Assembly: GCF_001468135.1 (NCBI RefSeq)
Contig: NZ_LNYU01000054.1
Location: 153,086 to 217,085, forward strand
From: Legionella santicrucis
GTDB taxonomy: Bacteria; Pseudomonadota; Gammaproteobacteria; Legionellales; Legionellaceae
Reading direction: 5' to 3'
Length of the DNA: 64,000 nucleotides
This document shows positions 53,430 through 61,999 of this stretch, in pieces; position 1 is the first letter of the stretch, and the number at the start of each line of letters is the position of its first letter. The translations under genes were made by a program, and so were the position numbers. The notes beneath the pieces were generated by a model. The model did not search any database, was not told the DNA's origin, and saw only the letters and a list, made by a program, of their open reading frames with translations.

Positions 53430-54230
53430 TTATTTTTCCAATTCATTAATTAAGTAAAATAATTGATTCAGGGTCTCATTTTTCGCTCTGAAACTGGCGA
53501 AGGTTACATGTTTTTTACTATCTGCAATGTGTTTCGTAAAGGTAATCACACGACCATCTTTCTCAATCCAGCCGATGAACCATCCGTGTTGTAGTGATAG
53601 TTTTTGGCTTTTGTCTTTTGTTAACTGTCGACCATTCCCTGTTTTTCCATACAGTTTCCAACCACCCGCTAATTCTTGAATATATAGAATGTCTTTAGTC
53701 ATAGTGAAAGCTTTGGGATTCACGGATAGTTTTTTATTGACTATTTTTTGCAGAAACTGAATTTGCTCACTTGGTGAGATGGCAAGCGAGCTTGATAGCC
53801 AGGAATGGGTTAATCCATTATTCTGACCTTTGTCGCCGGAAATATCCTGATTGCCATAGTGAAATGCATCAACATAATTCTTAAATCGAGTCATACCTAA
53901 TTGTTGTGTTAGAACTTGTGAATACCAAACACAGGAATCTCTTATCCAGGTACGTGGATTATGAGGATATTTCCAAACATTAAGATAAAGTTCATATTCT
54001 TTTTTGTACGGCCATTCCGGATTGAGTGTGTCTTTTAATATTCCTGAATCAAAACCCATAAGACTCAAAGCAATTTTAAAGGTTGATTCTGGCGCAAAAC
54101 GCTTATTGCAATCTTTACCCTCGTGCTTTAGCACAGTTTGATTTTCCTGTACCAAAAAGCAAGTACTTTGGGCCCAAATAGTTCCGCAATAAAATAGTGT
54201 CAACCATAGAAGTACGCTTAGTTTCTTCAT
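53430..54230 (-). CDS. blaOXA: Class D (OXA-type) beta-lactamase
   Basis: 266 aa, signal peptide 1-20 ending IWA-QS. Active site: Ser49 in PESTFKIA (SxxK), SxV box DSCVWYSQ, FHYGNQD (YGN) and YGKTGN (KTG), with GWFIGWIE. All catalytic motifs are present, so it should hydrolyse penicillins; spectrum cannot be read. Fourth motif order and length are normal. 69 bp behind the sensor gene, with a hairpin between. Class D enzymes of Legionella (OXA-29 type) are a natural comparison. Confidence 0.92.
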   Translation of the reverse strand: MKKLSVLLWLTLFYCGTIWAQSTCFLVQENQTVLKHEGKDCNKRFAPESTFKIALSLMGFDSGILKDTLNPEWPYKKEYELYLNVWKYPHNPRTWIRDSCVWYSQVLTQQLGMTRFKNYVDAFHYGNQDISGDKGQNNGLTHSWLSSSLAISPSEQIQFLQKIVNKKLSVNPKAFTMTKDILYIQELAGGWKLYGKTGNGRQLTKDKSQKLSLQHGWFIGWIEKDGRVITFTKHIADSKKHVTFASFRAKNETLNQLFYLINELEK

Positions 54231-54264
54231 AACAACTCCAACATCATGTGAATTTATATCGATA

Positions 54265-54291
54265 TGGGTACGAGCTACACTGCTGTACCCA
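54265..54291. promoter_or_regulatory. Hairpin between sensor and OXA genes
   Basis: TGGGTAC and GTACCCA pair perfectly, with an inner AGC/GCT pairing and a bulged G. No T tract, so an attenuator, processing site or operator is as likely as a terminator. Confidence 0.45.
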
Positions 54292-54299
54292 CAGGTGAT

Positions 54300-56228
54300 T
54301 TATAGCGTGGTATTACTTAGGCTATTTAGAGCAACCTTACGAAATACTGGAGCAGCCAATTCTCCACCGGAGGTTAAAGTCTTACCATTTTTTCTTGAAT
54401 GACCGTCTTCTATTACAACCACCATGGCATAACGTGGCGCATCAACCGGTACAAAACCTGCAAACAAGGCAATATGCTCGCCTTCTGCAACATTAATATT
54501 TTCTGTAACAGTTCCTGTTTTACCCGCGACATGAACACCAGGAATCGCAGCAAGTTTTCCTGTGCCATTTATAACAACGTTCTCGAGGATATGATTTATT
54601 GAATTGGTTGTTGCTGCTGAAATGATAGGAGCCTCTTCTCCTTTGAATGGACGTCCAAAGTTTGCAAGAATGGCGTAGGATTTTGTTAATGAATCAATTG
54701 TGACCGGTATATTCTCCCCAAGAGAAACCATTGCAAGTTGCAAGTCATCACTTTGATTTGCTTGCCACCAAGTATTAATATCAAAACCAAATTCAGTGAG
54801 TTTTTTACGAATTACAGGTAGTCCAGTTTCTTGGGCGACTTTAATCATGCATACATTACTTGATCTTGCAACCGCTTGGGTCAATGAAGTAGGGCCTTGA
54901 CTTACATAGTAATCTGTAAATGTTTTACCTTCTACGGAGTAAGGTGAGCGACAATCATATTTTTTGGTTTCAGAACTATTCCCAGCATCAATTGCTGCCG
55001 CCGCAATAAACGGTTTTATCGTAGAGCCAGGTGAAAAAACACGTGATTTCCAGCTATTCTGATTTTCATCATTACCGGACTCAGCAAAGGCAATGAGATT
55101 ACCAGTTTGTGCATTGACGATTGCAATAACCCCCGATTTTGCATGATAGTTTTTTACCGCCATTTTAATTTCTTGCGCGGCAATTTGTTGCATTTTAGGA
55201 TCTAAATGAGAGGTATCGATTTCTTGTGCCTTAGAACCGGTCAATGAACCGACTGCTGAATAGGCGACACAGATTGGTGCCAAAATAGAAACCCCCATAA
55301 ATCCAACTGCTAACCATAATGATTTAGATGGTTTAAGTGGATAAGCTGATAACATTGAAATTCTCCTGATGATAAAAGTACAGTCTTCATTGTCTTTGCC
55401 CAAGGCCATACCTACCGTGCATGCAATTTCTAGGTCTGATGACAGAGAACATTGAGACACTGTCTGCACTACATGAAACAGACAGCTGCCATAGTCATGT
55501 GCCGAAATTTTTGGCTGGCCAACCAATACTTCATCACATGAACATTCTTGTAATTCGCTTAAAATACGACCCCATCGAATAACACCTGGATTACCCCAGA
55601 AAAGAATGCGCAGGGCTTCAATAAAATAGGCCCATAGACAATCACCATTACGATGATGTTGGCCCTCATGAGCAATGGCAATCTTCACATTTTTGGAGGA
55701 AGAAAATAGGGATACGGGTAATACGATATAAGCTTTGTTAAATAAAACGACGGAGAAAGGAATATGACAACGTCGAGAAACTTTAATGACCAATTTACCG
55801 GAAGTTCGATATGGAATTGCTTCAGCTAATAGTGCTCTTAAACTGCCCAAACTCAACAATACTTTATAACTGCGAAATAAGACGAGCAAACAAAATACGA
55901 TATAAAAAATATGAAAATAACTCGTATTGCTTATTGAAAAAGAGGTTGCTGATTCAGGAGTCTCTTGGGAGTGTTTAGACTTTAAAATAGGTTGATTCAC
56001 ATACTCTTGCAAAGCATCAATGGATGCATAGTGATGCCGCTCCAATTTTTGATTGGTTTTAATACAATGAACCATTAATGGAGAAATCACACAGCTAATT
56101 AATAAAAAGCGAGCCAATTTGAGTTTAAATGATGGCTGATTTGAGAGCCAACGACCGCCAATAAACCATGAACTGACTAAAAGCAAGCAATGAATGCTCA
56201 ATAAAATTTCCAGGAATAACATAATCAT
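54300..56228 (-). CDS. M56 (BlaR1-like) membrane metallopeptidase fused to a PBP transpeptidase domain
   Basis: 642 aa. N-terminal TM helices and the zinc motif AHEGQHHRNGD (HExxH, His187), SCDEVLVG further on, then a TM near 305-325. The sensor domain is not class D beta-lactamase-like as in BlaR1, but a penicillin-binding transpeptidase: Ser402 in PGSTIKPF, RSSNVC (SxN) and AGKTGTVTE (KTGT). It overlaps blaI by 4 bp. Expected role: beta-lactam acylates the external domain, triggering cleavage of BlaI. Confidence 0.85.
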   Translation of the reverse strand: MIMLFLEILLSIHCLLLVSSWFIGGRWLSNQPSFKLKLARFLLISCVISPLMVHCIKTNQKLERHHYASIDALQEYVNQPILKSKHSQETPESATSFSISNTSYFHIFYIVFCLLVLFRSYKVLLSLGSLRALLAEAIPYRTSGKLVIKVSRRCHIPFSVVLFNKAYIVLPVSLFSSSKNVKIAIAHEGQHHRNGDCLWAYFIEALRILFWGNPGVIRWGRILSELQECSCDEVLVGQPKISAHDYGSCLFHVVQTVSQCSLSSDLEIACTVGMALGKDNEDCTFIIRRISMLSAYPLKPSKSLWLAVGFMGVSILAPICVAYSAVGSLTGSKAQEIDTSHLDPKMQQIAAQEIKMAVKNYHAKSGVIAIVNAQTGNLIAFAESGNDENQNSWKSRVFSPGSTIKPFIAAAAIDAGNSSETKKYDCRSPYSVEGKTFTDYYVSQGPTSLTQAVARSSNVCMIKVAQETGLPVIRKKLTEFGFDINTWWQANQSDDLQLAMVSLGENIPVTIDSLTKSYAILANFGRPFKGEEAPIISAATTNSINHILENVVINGTGKLAAIPGVHVAGKTGTVTENINVAEGEHIALFAGFVPVDAPRYAMVVVIEDGHSRKNGKTLTSGGELAAPVFRKVALNSLSNTTL

Positions 56229-56647
56229 GCCTCTATTTTTTGTTCAGAGGTTACTAATTGTTTTAGTGCTTCCTCAATTGCTTGAATGTCATCATGTTGT
56301 AGCTTTTTGGCCATCAAGAGTCTTTGCACCAGTGCTACAGGTTCACCATCAAAAACATTAGTGACCATATGCTCAATGCACGTGCTTTCGTACTCAGCCT
56401 TGGTAACAATTGGGAGAAAAACATGGGCATAAGTATTTTTTTGGCATCCCAAAAATCCTTTTTGTTCAAGTACTTTTACTACAGTTGCCACAGTGGTATA
56501 AGCTAAAGGTCTTTCTTTGGGCAAATGTGAAACAATATCTTTAATGGTTACTTTATTAAGGCTCCAAATAATATTCATTAATTCAAGCTCTACCTCTGTA
56601 AGGAGGCGATCATGAGCAAAAGTGTTTTCCCCTCTTTTTATTGACAT
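56225..56647 (-). CDS. blaI: BlaI/MecI-family repressor
   Basis: ATG 56647 (GGAG six bases upstream) preferred over 56674. ~140 aa winged-helix repressor: LTEVELELMNIIWSLNKVTIKDIVSHL, LAYTTVATVVKVLEQKGFL, then a dimerisation tail. Faces two matching palindromes 31-69 bp upstream. First gene of the leftward operon blaI-M56/PBP-OXA-deacetylase-esterase. Confidence 0.9.
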   Translation of the reverse strand: MSIKRGENTFAHDRLLTEVELELMNIIWSLNKVTIKDIVSHLPKERPLAYTTVATVVKVLEQKGFLGCQKNTYAHVFLPIVTKAEYESTCIEHMVTNVFDGEPVALVQRLLMAKKLQHDDIQAIEEALKQLVTSEQKIEA

Positions 56648-56677
56648 TTTTTCTCCAGAAACTAAGTAAAACATAAT

Positions 56678-56716
56678 CTACTATATTTTTAGTAGATACT
56701 ACTATAAAAATAGTAG
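56678..56716 (-). promoter_or_regulatory. Twin BlaI operators
   Basis: CTACTATATTTTTAGTAG (56678-56695) and CTACTATAAAAATAGTAG (56699-56716) are two dyads with CTACTA/TAGTAG arms, centred 21 bp apart (two turns), upstream of blaI. This matches known bla/mec operators (TACTA...TAGTA type). Likely overlap the promoter of the whole operon. Confidence 0.85.
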
Positions 56717-56778
56717 CCTTGAAATAGTTTTGAAAGAAAATAAATTTGTTGAAGTTTTATTTAGTTAAGACATCTTAT

Positions 56779-56809
56779 AGGGGCTCTGGGTGCAAACCCC
56801 AGAGCTCCT
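56779..56809. terminator. Strong hairpin downstream of the 1042-aa gene
   Basis: AGGGGCTCTGGG pairs with CCCAGAGCTCCT (12-bp stem, one wobble) around a 7-nt loop. It lies past the end of the gene finishing at 56882 on the minus strand. A T tract is lacking on either side. Confidence 0.55.
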
Positions 56810-56881
56810 ACTTAATGATCGACAAATTAAACGTATGCTGAACTATTGAATTGTGGTGGTTTGTACAAAACGCTGCGGTGC

Positions 56882-59800
56882 TTAGAACAGCCCTAAGTCA
56901 AAATGCTTTTGCTCTACCTCTTGTTGCCCTTTAGTAGCAACGCCTGTCGTTTTAATTTGTGTCTGCTCTTGTAAACGTGGGTTCATTTCTTGGGTGGGAT
57001 TTTCTTTTAAACGCATATCAAGAGGCAATTCTTCTCGTATTGATAACCATTGCCCAATAGCACTTAGATCACCAACGATAGGCTCTGCAATTTCTCGAAA
57101 AACAGCGGGTCCATTCTCGCTATTAGTGAGACAAACAACTGCTTCATCAGTAGTAAGGTTGATCGCTGCTAAATTGCGTCCAGTTCCATTATCACCCCAA
57201 TGAAAAGCGATACGGGTTCCATCGGTATTTTTCTGAATCCCAATTCCTAGACCCCAAGAGATTTGATCTAAAGTATCAGTAGAGACTCCTTGCTTCATTG
57301 CTTTAGTATCTTTATCTTTCAACGATGAAACAACCGGTTTAAACATTTCCCATCTAATATAGGGATCGTTAATACAGGCTTTTAGAAATTTTGCATAGTC
57401 AGAAGTCGTTGTATACAAGGATCCTGCCGGGTGAACCATATAAAATTTTTGCTTACGATTTACTGAGCCATCTTGATCATGGCCAATTGCTATTGTTGCA
57501 GCATGTTCTGGAGGATGACCAATAATTGTAGTCACAAGGGGTAACTCCCTTGCTTCAACAGGTATTGGCTTTGACCAAAAAAATGGTGGTATTTGAGCAA
57601 AGCGAGCTTTGATTTCTTGTAGGCTTTTTTCTTCAAGTTGGTTGGAATTTTTTTCAGTCATTTGTACGCTGCCGTCTACTGCCCTTTCAGCAACAAATAA
57701 TTTATCCTTTTGTAGGATAATACTTAATTGACCATGTACATCTAAAGTATCTTTTAATAATTTTTTAATGCGTTCAGGAGTTGGTTCTTCCTCTTCATCT
57801 GGCAGTTTAATAAGACTGCAACCCGTTGGTGGCATGAAACTACTATCAGTCATACCTATCTTAGCAAACTCTTCTTGAGCTAAAGCTTCCAGTGATTTTG
57901 CAGTAATGTGTTCCACAATTTCACCTAGAAATTGATAAGCTACTCCTGAATAATCAAATTGTTTTCCTACTTCAGAGACATACTTTAGAGATTCTGGTGA
58001 TGAAAATTCGTTAGGTAAGCCTGCTTGATGGGATAGGATCATACGGGCAGTTAATTTTTTATAATTTTTATCAGTTCGCATCTGTGGAGGACCAAAATCG
58101 CCGTATTCATGGAGTGGTTTGTCTAAATCAATGAGATCTTTTTGCGCTAGTTTCAATACAATATAAGCAAATACAGGTTTACTCAATGAAGCGGCTTCAA
58201 AAACAGTCGAACTAGTAACTTCTTCAGGTTTGCTGACATTAGTCACACCTACCTCTTCTGTAGTAACAACTCCGCGGTCAGAAATAATTGCTGTGGCAAT
58301 ACTTGGGATACTAGTTCTTTTTTGCAATTCACTTAAAGAACTTGTCCGTTCTTTAGATGGATTGGGTCTTGGAAGTGGATTGATGCCCCAATTATTAGTT
58401 TTACCCCCTAGCTCATCAATAGTTCTAGCAAAACCCCATTTTGGAAAAAAATAGTTCGAAGCCAGTTCTATTTGAATTGTCGAAGGGACAATTTGTTCCG
58501 CAAGAATATGTCCATTATGTGAATTAGCGAAAAATACCATGGCACTCTTATCCTTTAAATTGATTGCAACCCACGCTCTGCAATCATTCATGTCACCCGA
58601 ATGATAGGCGGTAACAACCTCTTCTTTTTCATTGGTTTGTAACCCCCAACCTAAACCCCATGCAACATGGCTTAAAATGGAATCGCGTATCTTGTCTCTA
58701 GCAATTCCAATTGCTCCCGCCAAACCTCTATCGTGCGTCATGAAGGCATGCGGAATAAAAGGATTTTCAATCGAGCTGTCATGGCTTAGATGTTTGACAA
58801 ACTGTGCATAATCTGATGCCGTAGTTCTTAGTGTATTGGCGGCACATGGTTTGGGTTCTTTACATCCATATTGTGAGACTACAGCTCCAATCAGCTCCGG
58901 ATTGTTTGAAAGTTTACCTTTATCAGGTAACTGTTCAAGAATGCTTGAAACTACTCTTTCCGGAAAGGAGCGATTGACTATTTTTCCATTATCTAACCAA
59001 TATGCTGTTAGTTGCTCATCTTCTTTTAGTATGACAATCTGACCAGGTTTCATTTCATCAAACAAGGGTTCTTTTTCAGCATGCAAAAGCGAGTGATAGG
59101 CCTTTAATGGCTCATAAGTGCTATGAGTCATGTCACAACGATCAAATACATGGTTTTTGGCCAATGTTTCTAGATTTGCTTCAGTCAATTTTTCAATCAC
59201 TTGTTGTAAGTACACGATACCAACATTTGAGTATCCATGCATTTTTTCTTTAGAATCTTTTTCTTTAGGGTTAGGAATGAACTGAAACTTCATTTCACCA
59301 TGAGCAAGGCCTGTTGTATGTGATAACACCATCCTTGCAGTGAGTGCTTTAGCACAGACAACAGCAGATTTGTCAGACATATCAAATTTCATTCCATCTA
59401 TCTCAAATTCTTCTAATGGTAGAATATGAAAAAGAGGAGTATCTAAATCAAATTGACTCAGGTTGAATTTATCCAAATTAAATTTACCTGTCCCGCGCTT
59501 TGCTTGATTCGCCGCATTGGACTGCATCAATTTTTGTACTAAATAGGCAAATACGGGTTTGCTTAGCGAGGCTGCTCCAAAAACGGTTTCTGGTTGCACT
59601 TTTGTAGGTGGTGCAAGGCCTGTTAGAGTAGTTATTAATTCAGATTCTTGAGAATTGGCCAATTTATAAGTATCAGTACAACTTTCTCGTAACTTTTGAT
59701 ATGAGGATTGATTACTTTCATTTAACTGTATTTGATGAACGCTTTGTGTTGTTTGATTCACATAATAAAGTGTGTCGTCAAATAGAACTACAGCATCTTT

Positions 59801-60010
59801 AGTTCCTAATCCCAACTTATGAAAGGGATATTTGAGTGGATCAACAGGTATTGCAAAAAGGCCGCAACCATCTGTAAGCCCTTTTTCTTGAGTAGATATG
59901 ATTCCATCACTGCTTATAAAGGCAATAGAAATTCCTGGAATTTGTGCTTTAGACATGACATCCAGCAAAAGTAATTCCGCCATTTTTGCATAAGACATAC
60001 AATTGATCAT
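56882..60010 (-). CDS. Tandem serine beta-lactamase-fold protein, putative effector
   Basis: 1042 aa, no signal peptide. Two beta-lactamase/class C-type (LACTB-like) units. First: Ser148 in AASLSKPVFAYLV (SxxK), GYSNVGIVY (YxN), HSGDMND. Second (~550-1000): AASLSKPVFAYIV, FDYSGVAYQF (YSG, Asn lost), HWGDNGTGRN. Each unit carries an inserted acidic segment. The C-terminus (QQEVEQKHFDLGLF) is E-rich. An intracellular, large, duplicated hydrolase suggests a secreted effector or housekeeping peptidase, not resistance. The start could also be ATG 59998. Confidence 0.78.
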   Translation of the reverse strand: MINCMSYAKMAELLLLDVMSKAQIPGISIAFISSDGIISTQEKGLTDGCGLFAIPVDPLKYPFHKLGLGTKDAVVLFDDTLYYVNQTTQSVHQIQLNESNQSSYQKLRESCTDTYKLANSQESELITTLTGLAPPTKVQPETVFGAASLSKPVFAYLVQKLMQSNAANQAKRGTGKFNLDKFNLSQFDLDTPLFHILPLEEFEIDGMKFDMSDKSAVVCAKALTARMVLSHTTGLAHGEMKFQFIPNPKEKDSKEKMHGYSNVGIVYLQQVIEKLTEANLETLAKNHVFDRCDMTHSTYEPLKAYHSLLHAEKEPLFDEMKPGQIVILKEDEQLTAYWLDNGKIVNRSFPERVVSSILEQLPDKGKLSNNPELIGAVVSQYGCKEPKPCAANTLRTTASDYAQFVKHLSHDSSIENPFIPHAFMTHDRGLAGAIGIARDKIRDSILSHVAWGLGWGLQTNEKEEVVTAYHSGDMNDCRAWVAINLKDKSAMVFFANSHNGHILAEQIVPSTIQIELASNYFFPKWGFARTIDELGGKTNNWGINPLPRPNPSKERTSSLSELQKRTSIPSIATAIISDRGVVTTEEVGVTNVSKPEEVTSSTVFEAASLSKPVFAYIVLKLAQKDLIDLDKPLHEYGDFGPPQMRTDKNYKKLTARMILSHQAGLPNEFSSPESLKYVSEVGKQFDYSGVAYQFLGEIVEHITAKSLEALAQEEFAKIGMTDSSFMPPTGCSLIKLPDEEEEPTPERIKKLLKDTLDVHGQLSIILQKDKLFVAERAVDGSVQMTEKNSNQLEEKSLQEIKARFAQIPPFFWSKPIPVEARELPLVTTIIGHPPEHAATIAIGHDQDGSVNRKQKFYMVHPAGSLYTTTSDYAKFLKACINDPYIRWEMFKPVVSSLKDKDTKAMKQGVSTDTLDQISWGLGIGIQKNTDGTRIAFHWGDNGTGRNLAAINLTTDEAVVCLTNSENGPAVFREIAEPIVGDLSAIGQWLSIREELPLDMRLKENPTQEMNPRLQEQTQIKTTGVATKGQQEVEQKHFDLGLF

Positions 60011-60200
60011 AATAAAAACAAGTAAGTTAATTATACCCTATGCCGTAAAATTTATTCTCAATCAGTATTTTTTTACAAATTTTTAACATTGTCGGATGTT
60101 TAGATTAGCCGTTTTCTAGACGGAAAGAAGAACCTAAAATGGATTCCGTTGAGATTGGATCGGTAAAAACAAGACCGATCCAAAATTTATAGCTATTTTT

Positions 60201-61145
60201 TTACATGTTGTAAGCATCTACGATACTTTTGAGCCAAGTCTTTGCTTCTGGACTGACCTTTTCATCCTTCAAAGCAATATCACAAACAGCATATTTTCGT
60301 GAAGTTTCTTCGCCATACATATCATCTAATGCCTTATTCCAAAGCGTTAATATGTTGGAGTCTGGCGTTTTGCCTACTTGTTCAAGAATACCATAAAGCC
60401 TATGCTTCCAATAAGCGTCTAAAGCCTTCTCTAACCATGTCATAATCTCTGGTGTTAAACCAATTTCATCAAGACCTTTTCCTTCTCCAAATCCTTTTTC
60501 CCATTTTTTGGTTCTCAGATGGGCATATTTTTTACCGTATACGCTATTAACCCATTCCATGTAGTTTTTCCCTGTTTGGATACCTATAGTGGAATCAGGA
60601 TCGTGTTTCATACTTTGTTTCAATTCATCTAAAAGTTGATGCCATTGTTTTTCAAACTCAGCCTTGTTATTTGTTTTCATTTCCTTTTCAAATGCTACGT
60701 ATTGTTTGAGCTCATCAGGAGTAAATATTTCCTTAACCCAATCATGTTCAAGATGCTCTGCCATTTTATATACCTCAATCAGTTGTATAATGGTTTCCCA
60801 TGGAATGGATTGATTGACATCAACAGAGTCTATAATGCTTCTTAAGGTTTTAGCTCCGGAAGTACATGCCAATGCTTTTTGTTCTAACACTTGAGCTTGG
60901 GCTTCAAAATGGTTTAGCGCGTGACGTTCTTCAGAGAGCAAGGTTTTGATTTGTGATAGCTCAAAACCAAAAAACTTTAAAGCAATAATCTGTTGTAATT
61001 TCAATAAATCCTTCTCGGAGTAAATACGATACCCATTGGACTGTCGTAATGAAGGTTTAAGTAAACCAATGCGATCATAATGATGCAATGTTTGCACCGA
61101 AACACCAGTTAATTTGCTTAAGTCTTTTACGAACCATTGAGTCAT
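60201..61145 (-). CDS. MerR-family regulator with TipAS ligand-binding domain
   Basis: 314 aa. Residues 1-~110: MerR HTH (VKDLSKLTGVSVQTLHHYDRIGLL, GYRIYSEKDLLKL) and coiled coil. Residues ~140-310: TipAS-like helical domain (YVAFEKEM, WHQLLDELKQSM, WEKGFGEGKG, DDMYGEETSRKY). TipA proteins sense thiopeptides and other drugs by trapping them. AGGAGG precedes the ATG and a 19-bp-spaced promoter lies upstream. Paralogue of the truncated MerR at 25510. Confidence 0.88.
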   Translation of the reverse strand: MTQWFVKDLSKLTGVSVQTLHHYDRIGLLKPSLRQSNGYRIYSEKDLLKLQQIIALKFFGFELSQIKTLLSEERHALNHFEAQAQVLEQKALACTSGAKTLRSIIDSVDVNQSIPWETIIQLIEVYKMAEHLEHDWVKEIFTPDELKQYVAFEKEMKTNNKAEFEKQWHQLLDELKQSMKHDPDSTIGIQTGKNYMEWVNSVYGKKYAHLRTKKWEKGFGEGKGLDEIGLTPEIMTWLEKALDAYWKHRLYGILEQVGKTPDSNILTLWNKALDDMYGEETSRKYAVCDIALKDEKVSPEAKTWLKSIVDAYNM

Positions 61146-61166
61146 AGTATTACCTCCTTAAGAACA

Positions 61167-61197
61167 AAGGTAAGATATATAGTAACAATAGGGTCAA
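61167..61197 (-). promoter_or_regulatory. MerR-type promoter of the TipAS regulator
   Basis: On the minus strand TTGACC (61197-61192), 19-bp spacer, TACCTT (61172-61167). The spacing is the MerR hallmark and the spacer contains a GTTAC-centred dyad (TATTGTTACTATA). Suggests autoactivation on ligand binding. Confidence 0.65.
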
Positions 61198-61221
61198 GCG
61201 GTTTTTTCATAAAATTGATAT

Positions 61222-61794
61222 TTATTTTTTTATGCCTAACGTTTCAAGAACAAATTCACAGCGCTCTGTAATCGTTTTTTTAGGCATGAGCATGATTTCA
61301 AAACCAAACTCTTTATATACATCTATGTGAATTTGCTCAAAAATAAGGGCGTCTTCATAACTGATTTTGCGAGCTGAAGTTGGTTCAATAAACCCCAAGT
61401 TCTCAAAAAAGAATACTTTGCGTTGATAAATACTAGCTTTTAGGCAGTGGTCAACTTCAGCTAATAAGATAGGTGAGGGTGTAAAATCATTTTTATGCCA
61501 ATGAGCGGAATAACGCCCCAATGCATAAGCACAAAATGGCGATCGGTCATAAAATTGCAACGCACCTTGAGCATTCAATTGCCTTAATTTTTGTGTTAAA
61601 ACAATCTTATCTACAAAATCAGTCTCTTCCCATGGACGCATAATTCCCTTTGCCTGTTCCTCTGCAATGACATCTGTTGCAGACTCAGGAATCACTACAT
61701 ACCCTAATCTTTTCAATGCCAAAATAACAGAAGTTTTTCCACTGCCTGGGGTGCCAGTAAAGATAAAACGATTTGCTTGTTCTAATTTATTCAT
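61222..61794 (-). CDS. P-loop ATPase/kinase-like protein (AAA_28/Ttd14 type)
   Basis: ATG 61794 preferred; it overlaps the upstream stop (ATGAATAA). ~190 aa: Walker A FTGTPGSGKTSVI, VIPESATDVIAEEQ, QFYDRSPFCAYALGRY, LTQKLRQ. Looks like the NadR/Ttd14-like kinase group, substrate unknown. Part of a leftward run with DUF1653 and GNAT genes. Confidence 0.82.
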   Translation of the reverse strand: MNKLEQANRFIFTGTPGSGKTSVILALKRLGYVVIPESATDVIAEEQAKGIMRPWEETDFVDKIVLTQKLRQLNAQGALQFYDRSPFCAYALGRYSAHWHKNDFTPSPILLAEVDHCLKASIYQRKVFFFENLGFIEPTSARKISYEDALIFEQIHIDVYKEFGFEIMLMPKKTITERCEFVLETLGIKK

Positions 61795-61999
61795 GTAATT
61801 CAAATCTTTTTTGGAGCTCACCATTTATCTCAATGTTTTCAAGGAACATTTTGAGAGGTCGAACCCATAGTTCAAAATCGCCGTAAAGCGCTCTGTAAAC
61901 CACCATATCTTCTAAGCTTTCCGAATGCCTGGCAATATCAATCACTTCATACAGATTGCCTTTATAATGACGGTATATTCCTTTTTTAATAAAACTCAT
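61787..61999 (-). CDS. DUF1653-family protein
   Basis: 70 aa: GIYRHYKGNLYEVIDIARHSESLEDMVVYRALYG and WVRPLKMFLE, the compact beta-rich DUF1653 fold. Overlaps both neighbours (4 and 8 bp), so translationally coupled. Function unknown. Confidence 0.85.
   Translation of the reverse strand: MSFIKKGIYRHYKGNLYEVIDIARHSESLEDMVVYRALYGDFELWVRPLKMFLENIEINGELQKRFELHE

Noticed and set aside
54231..54299. Separate BlaI operator for the OXA gene
   Set aside because: No CTACTA/TAGTAG dyad there; only the hairpin at 54265.
56779..56809. tRNA-like element
   Set aside because: A single hairpin only; no cloverleaf or T-loop sequence.
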